From: Bacillota bacterium
GTDB lineage: Bacteria; Bacillota; Dethiobacteria; Dethiobacterales; Dethiobacteraceae
DNA: 33,458 nt
Assembly: GCA_012522335.1 (NCBI GenBank)
Contig: JAAYKP010000011.1
Location: forward strand, 1-33,458
Direction of reading: 5' to 3'
Below are positions 31,217-33,458 of this stretch, one piece after another. Below the pieces are notes generated by a model that searched no databases, was not told where the DNA came from, and saw only the letters and a list, made by a program, of their open reading frames with translations. Positions within the stretch are counted from its first letter, which is position 1. Each line of letters starts with the position of its first letter. The position numbers and the translations under genes are program-made.

Positions 31217-31949
31217 AGAAACAGTCCCTACAGCTGCAGAATTGGCTGAATTGAGTGCTGATGGGCGTGTAGGGGTACGGCGTCTGGTACAAAGCTGTTT
31301 ACATAGGCTGGAAGCCCAGCGAGCAGAAAAAGAGCGTTTGTTTGCTTTGTACGAGTTTGAAAGAACAGCCCGTCAGGCGGGCTATAGCTATATTGCCGGT
31401 GTGGACGAAGCCGGACGCGGTCCTTTGGCAGGACCTGTGGTAGCTGCCGCGGTCATCCTGCCGCAAAACTTTTTTGCTGCCGGTTTAAAAGACTCAAAAA
31501 AAGTAGCGCCGCGCAAACGGGAAGAATTGTATCATGAGATTACGACACATGCCATTGCCTGGTCAGTAGGGATGGGGCAGGTGGCGGAAATTGACCGCTA
31601 TAATATTCTTAATGCAACAAAACTGGCGATGCGCCGCGCCATCCAGTCCCTGACAACTAAACCGGATTATGTTTTAGTGGATGCTTTAGCATTGGAGGAC
31701 TTATCCTGCCCACAGCAAAGTATCATTGGCGGCGACCGGCTTTCTGCCTCCATTGCCGCAGCTTCCATCATCGCCAAGGTGACGCGGGATCGCCTAATGT
31801 GTGAGCTGGCTGAACTTGTGCCAGGGTATGGTTTTGCTGAACATAAGGGCTATCCTACACGCGAACACCGGCAAGCTATCGCTCGGCTGGGTCCCTCCCC
31901 CTTTCACCGCCGCTCTTTTTTACTTTTACCCAGCGAGGAAGAAAAATGA
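31167..31949 (+). CDS. rnhB: Ribonuclease HII
   Basis: RNase HII removes single ribonucleotides and RNA-DNA hybrids from DNA. The 260-residue protein has a 70-residue N-terminal extension as in B. subtilis, then GVDEAGRGPLAGPVVAA with catalytic Asp80 and Glu81, Asp172 in VLVDAL, and Asp207 in KVTRDRLM. ATG 31167 follows AGGAGA and lies inside the end of ylqF. Another ATG (31182) has no ribosome site. The stop overlaps the next gene's start in ATGA, so rnhB and the YraN gene are coupled. Confidence 0.94.
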   Translation: MSSFAKMTVAEISRYLKETVPTAAELAELSADGRVGVRRLVQSCLHRLEAQRAEKERLFALYEFERTARQAGYSYIAGVDEAGRGPLAGPVVAAAVILPQNFFAAGLKDSKKVAPRKREELYHEITTHAIAWSVGMGQVAEIDRYNILNATKLAMRRAIQSLTTKPDYVLVDALALEDLSCPQQSIIGGDRLSASIAAASIIAKVTRDRLMCELAELVPGYGFAEHKGYPTREHRQAIARLGPSPFHRRSFLLLPSEEEK

Positions 31950-32284
31950 AAGCGCTGGGCCGTAAAGGAGAAGCATTGGCGGCCGCTTATCTATCTGAAC
32001 GCGGCTATCAAATATTGGAAGTAAACTGGCGGTGTGCCAGGGGAGAGTTAGATCTGGTGGCCAGGGATGGTAAAGTGCTTGTTTTTATCGAAGTTAAAAC
32101 AAGGCGCTCACAGCGGCACGGCACAGCGGCAGAAGCTGTGGATGCCCGCAAGCAGGAAAAAATACGCAGTTTAGCTCTGAATTATATTCATCAAACCGGG
32201 AAGACAGCTGCGGCATATCGCTTTGATGTTGTTACTGTTGATGCCAGAACGGAACAAGTGACAGTTATTCAAAATGCGTTTTAA
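31946..32284 (+). CDS. UPF0102 (YraN) family nuclease-like protein
   Basis: A 112-residue protein with the restriction-endonuclease-like fold of the YraN family. ARGELDLVARDGKVLVFIEVKTR holds the conserved E..D...E-x-K residues (near 34-58) typical of this fold. Its function is not settled; it often stands next to rnhB. The ATG overlaps the rnhB stop by four bases. The C-terminus (VTVDARTEQVTVIQNAF) is the usual family ending. Confidence 0.9.
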   Translation: MKALGRKGEALAAAYLSERGYQILEVNWRCARGELDLVARDGKVLVFIEVKTRRSQRHGTAAEAVDARKQEKIRSLALNYIHQTGKTAAAYRFDVVTVDARTEQVTVIQNAF

Positions 32285-32316
32285 AGGCCAAAGCCGGGCT
32301 AGCTTGTGACAGTTTT

Positions 32317-32358
32317 AAGCACAGATGAAGGGTGATTACCACTTATCTGTGCTTTTAT
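32317..32358 (+). terminator. Terminator after the ylqF-rnhB-yraN operon
   Basis: AAGCACAGAT (32317-32326) and ATCTGTGCTT (32345-32354) form a perfect 10-bp stem whose 18-base interior can itself pair (GTG / CAC), followed by TTATTT. Confidence 0.8.
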
Positions 32359-32551
32359 TTGCTTTTGTGCAAACTTTCCATAGCTGAGGATGGTGACGGA
32401 TTAGGTCGAAAAAGTCCAGATCCCATTTTGCCTTTGGTCAGCCCTTTTTTGAGCATGGTTAGTTCCGCCTAAGACAGGCTCTCGCTTTTTGCCCCGGCAG
32501 AGGAAACATGTTATCATTGTTGGGACACTCCACAGGTTTAAAGGAGGTAAC
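32359..32551 (+). other. Intergenic leader region of the SleB-like gene
   Basis: No convincing gene here. It holds short hairpins such as GCCT-AAGAC-AGGC (about 32467-32479) and two short T-runs. I see no match to a riboswitch class I know. The likely promoter is at 32489-32517, so most of this region is upstream of the message. Confidence 0.35.
32489..32517 (+). promoter_or_regulatory. Probable promoter for the SleB-like gene
   Basis: TTGCCC at 32489-32494, a 17-base spacer and TATCAT at 32512-32517 (five of six). Cortex-hydrolase genes are usually read by sigma-G in the forespore. If this gene follows that rule, the sigma-A-like site would be coincidental. Confidence 0.45.
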
Positions 32552-33319
32552 ATGATGAACAAAAAGTTAACAGCATTTTTAACAATGTTATATATTGTGT
32601 TAACGGTTGTCACAGGTGCAGCAGCAGAAACTCTGCAGTTTGGTGAACGGGAATTAAAAATTGGCGACCGTGGTGAAGATGTGGCCGTGATGCAGGAGTT
32701 TCTTAATGAACATGGATTTCGTGAAGGACATGTCGACGGTGTTTTCGGCCCACTAACCTACGGCAGCTTGCTTGCTTTTCAAGAAAAAAATGATTTACAA
32801 ACCGATGGAGTGTTGGCCGGTGAAACCCTGGTCCTGATGCAGGAACTGCTGTCTGCCAAAACGGCAGTAACTGCAAAAACGGCAAGTACAGCAGCTGTGG
32901 TAGAAAGAGAAAACAACCAGACTCTTGCGGCAGCAGACAAATATAATTTTACGGAAGCTGAACTGGAACTGTTTGCGCGCCTGGTACATGCTGAATCTGC
33001 CGGCGAACCTTTTGAAGGCCAGGTGGCAGTAGCAGCTACTATTTTAAACCGACTGGAAAATGAACGTTATCCCAATACCCTCAGTGATGTCATTTACCAG
33101 GTTGAAAGTGGACGTTATCAATACAGCCCGGTGTTGGACGGGCGCATCAAGCAACCGGCCGGTGATAGTGCTAAACGAGCGGTGCGGGAAGCCCTGAAAG
33201 GATGGGATCCTACCGCCGGGGCAACAGGCTTTTACAACCCGGCTAAAACCAGTAATGCCTGGGTGCGCAGTCATCCTGTGACTACCAGCATTGGTTCCCA
33301 TGTCTTCTTCCTATACTAA
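32552..33319 (+). CDS. SleB-like spore cortex-lytic enzyme
   Basis: A 255-residue secreted peptidoglycan hydrolase, probably used at spore germination. It has a signal peptide (about residues 1-25, ending VTGAAA), a PG_binding_1 domain (about 35-100, LKIGDRGEDVAVMQEFL and DGVFGPLTYGSLLAFQ), a Thr/Ala-rich linker and a Hydrolase_2 (SleB/CwlJ) domain from about 134. That domain carries the catalytic glutamate in ARLVHAESAGEP and the NPAKTSNAWVRSHP segment. Two ATG codons (32552, 32555) follow AAGGAGG; either is possible. It lacks the second repeat that some SleB proteins carry. No YpeB partner gene is adjacent within the window. Confidence 0.9.
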   Translation: MMNKKLTAFLTMLYIVLTVVTGAAAETLQFGERELKIGDRGEDVAVMQEFLNEHGFREGHVDGVFGPLTYGSLLAFQEKNDLQTDGVLAGETLVLMQELLSAKTAVTAKTASTAAVVERENNQTLAAADKYNFTEAELELFARLVHAESAGEPFEGQVAVAATILNRLENERYPNTLSDVIYQVESGRYQYSPVLDGRIKQPAGDSAKRAVREALKGWDPTAGATGFYNPAKTSNAWVRSHPVTTSIGSHVFFLY

Positions 33320-33347
33320 GAATAGGTAAGGACCTTGATTAGCAACC

Positions 33348-33376
33348 TTGACAAAAGAAAAATTTATTTGTATACT
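33348..33376 (+). promoter_or_regulatory. Near-consensus sigma-A promoter for a gene beyond the window
   Basis: TTGACA (33348-33353), a 17-base spacer (33354-33370) and TATACT (33371-33376, five of six). Nothing is coded downstream within the window, so it drives a leader that runs off the end. Confidence 0.85.
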
Positions 33377-33382
33377 ATTTAC

Positions 33383-33458
33383 GCTGAACAAAGGCGTTCA
33401 TCAAATGATGCAGAAATTAGCAAATTGGATCTGCTTAGCGCAGCCCGGCTAATTAATA
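33383..33458 (+). other. Start of a structured 5' leader, cut by the window end
   Basis: The region after the promoter can form several small hairpins: TGAAC / GTTCA, CATC-AAAT-GATG, GCAGA / TCTGC (enclosing AATT / AATT) and TTAGC / GCTAA. No ORF starts here. The long untranslated start suggests a riboswitch or T-box, but the part shown holds no diagnostic motif. Confidence 0.4.

Noticed and set aside
32359-32551. Cyclic-di-AMP (ydaO) riboswitch upstream of the SleB-like gene
   Set aside because: Such riboswitches often control wall hydrolases, so I looked for the conserved GGGGGAACC- and CCGAAUCCG-like blocks. They are not present, and the likely promoter is downstream of most of the region.
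32401-32613. Minus-strand 70-codon frame over the SleB leader
   Set aside because: It runs through the ribosome site and signal peptide of the plus-strand gene, has no SD and shows no recognisable motif.

Overview
The window is chromosomal DNA of an endospore-forming low-to-moderate-GC Firmicute, most likely of the class Clostridia or a related deep lineage. The evidence is a set of sporulation genes (spoVM, an alpha/beta-type SASP, ylbJ, a SleB-like cortex hydrolase) and gene order like the Bacillus subtilis ylb/ylo/ylx/ylq region. Shine-Dalgarno sites are strong throughout, and several genes start at TTG or GTG. I cannot name the genus. I see no rRNA, tRNA, CRISPR array, insertion sequence or phage gene.

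Layout. (1) 1-5.5 kb: an M20 peptidase, a 57-residue membrane peptide, spoVM, rpmB on the minus strand, then yloU (Asp23 family), fakA, a DegV-family fatty-acid-binding protein and a SASP gene. (2) 5.5-17.8 kb: a hairpin-bearing intergenic stretch, then rsmD-coaD, ylbJ (minus), ylbK-ylbL, ylbN-rpmF, plsX, acpP, rnc, smc and ftsY. This block covers CoA and phospholipid precursor synthesis, ribosomal proteins, chromosome condensation and the SRP receptor. Some usual neighbours (recG, fapR, the fab genes) are absent. (3) 17.8-25.5 kb: an accessory block between ftsY and ylxM-ffh, which are normally close. On the minus strand it has an OmpR-type response regulator, its sensor kinase and a membrane-anchored protein of unknown function. 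Divergently it has a four-gene set for acylation of an exported polymer: SGNH hydrolase, DUF4358-type lipoprotein, MBOAT acyltransferase and DHHW protein. The two arms share an intergenic region with four or five hexamer repeats at 10-11 bp spacing, like the binding site of a PhoP/OmpR regulator. (4) 25.6-33.3 kb: ylxM-ffh, rpsP-khpA-rimM-trmD, rplS behind its own promoter and a structured leader, lepB, ylqF (rbgA), rnhB, a YraN-family gene and the SleB-like hydrolase. The window ends just after a near-consensus promoter and the start of a leader RNA for a gene outside it.

How the parts fit. Most of the window is a conserved growth cluster (ribosome assembly, SRP targeting, lipid precursors). 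The part most worth attention is the 17.8-25.5 kb insertion. I infer that it is a self-contained sense-and-modify unit in which the two-component system controls acylation of a surface polymer. Secondary points of interest are the rplS leader, with two helices that exclude each other, a hairpin with a strong SD and a seven-codon ORF upstream of rsmD, and a 19-bp palindrome upstream of rpmB.
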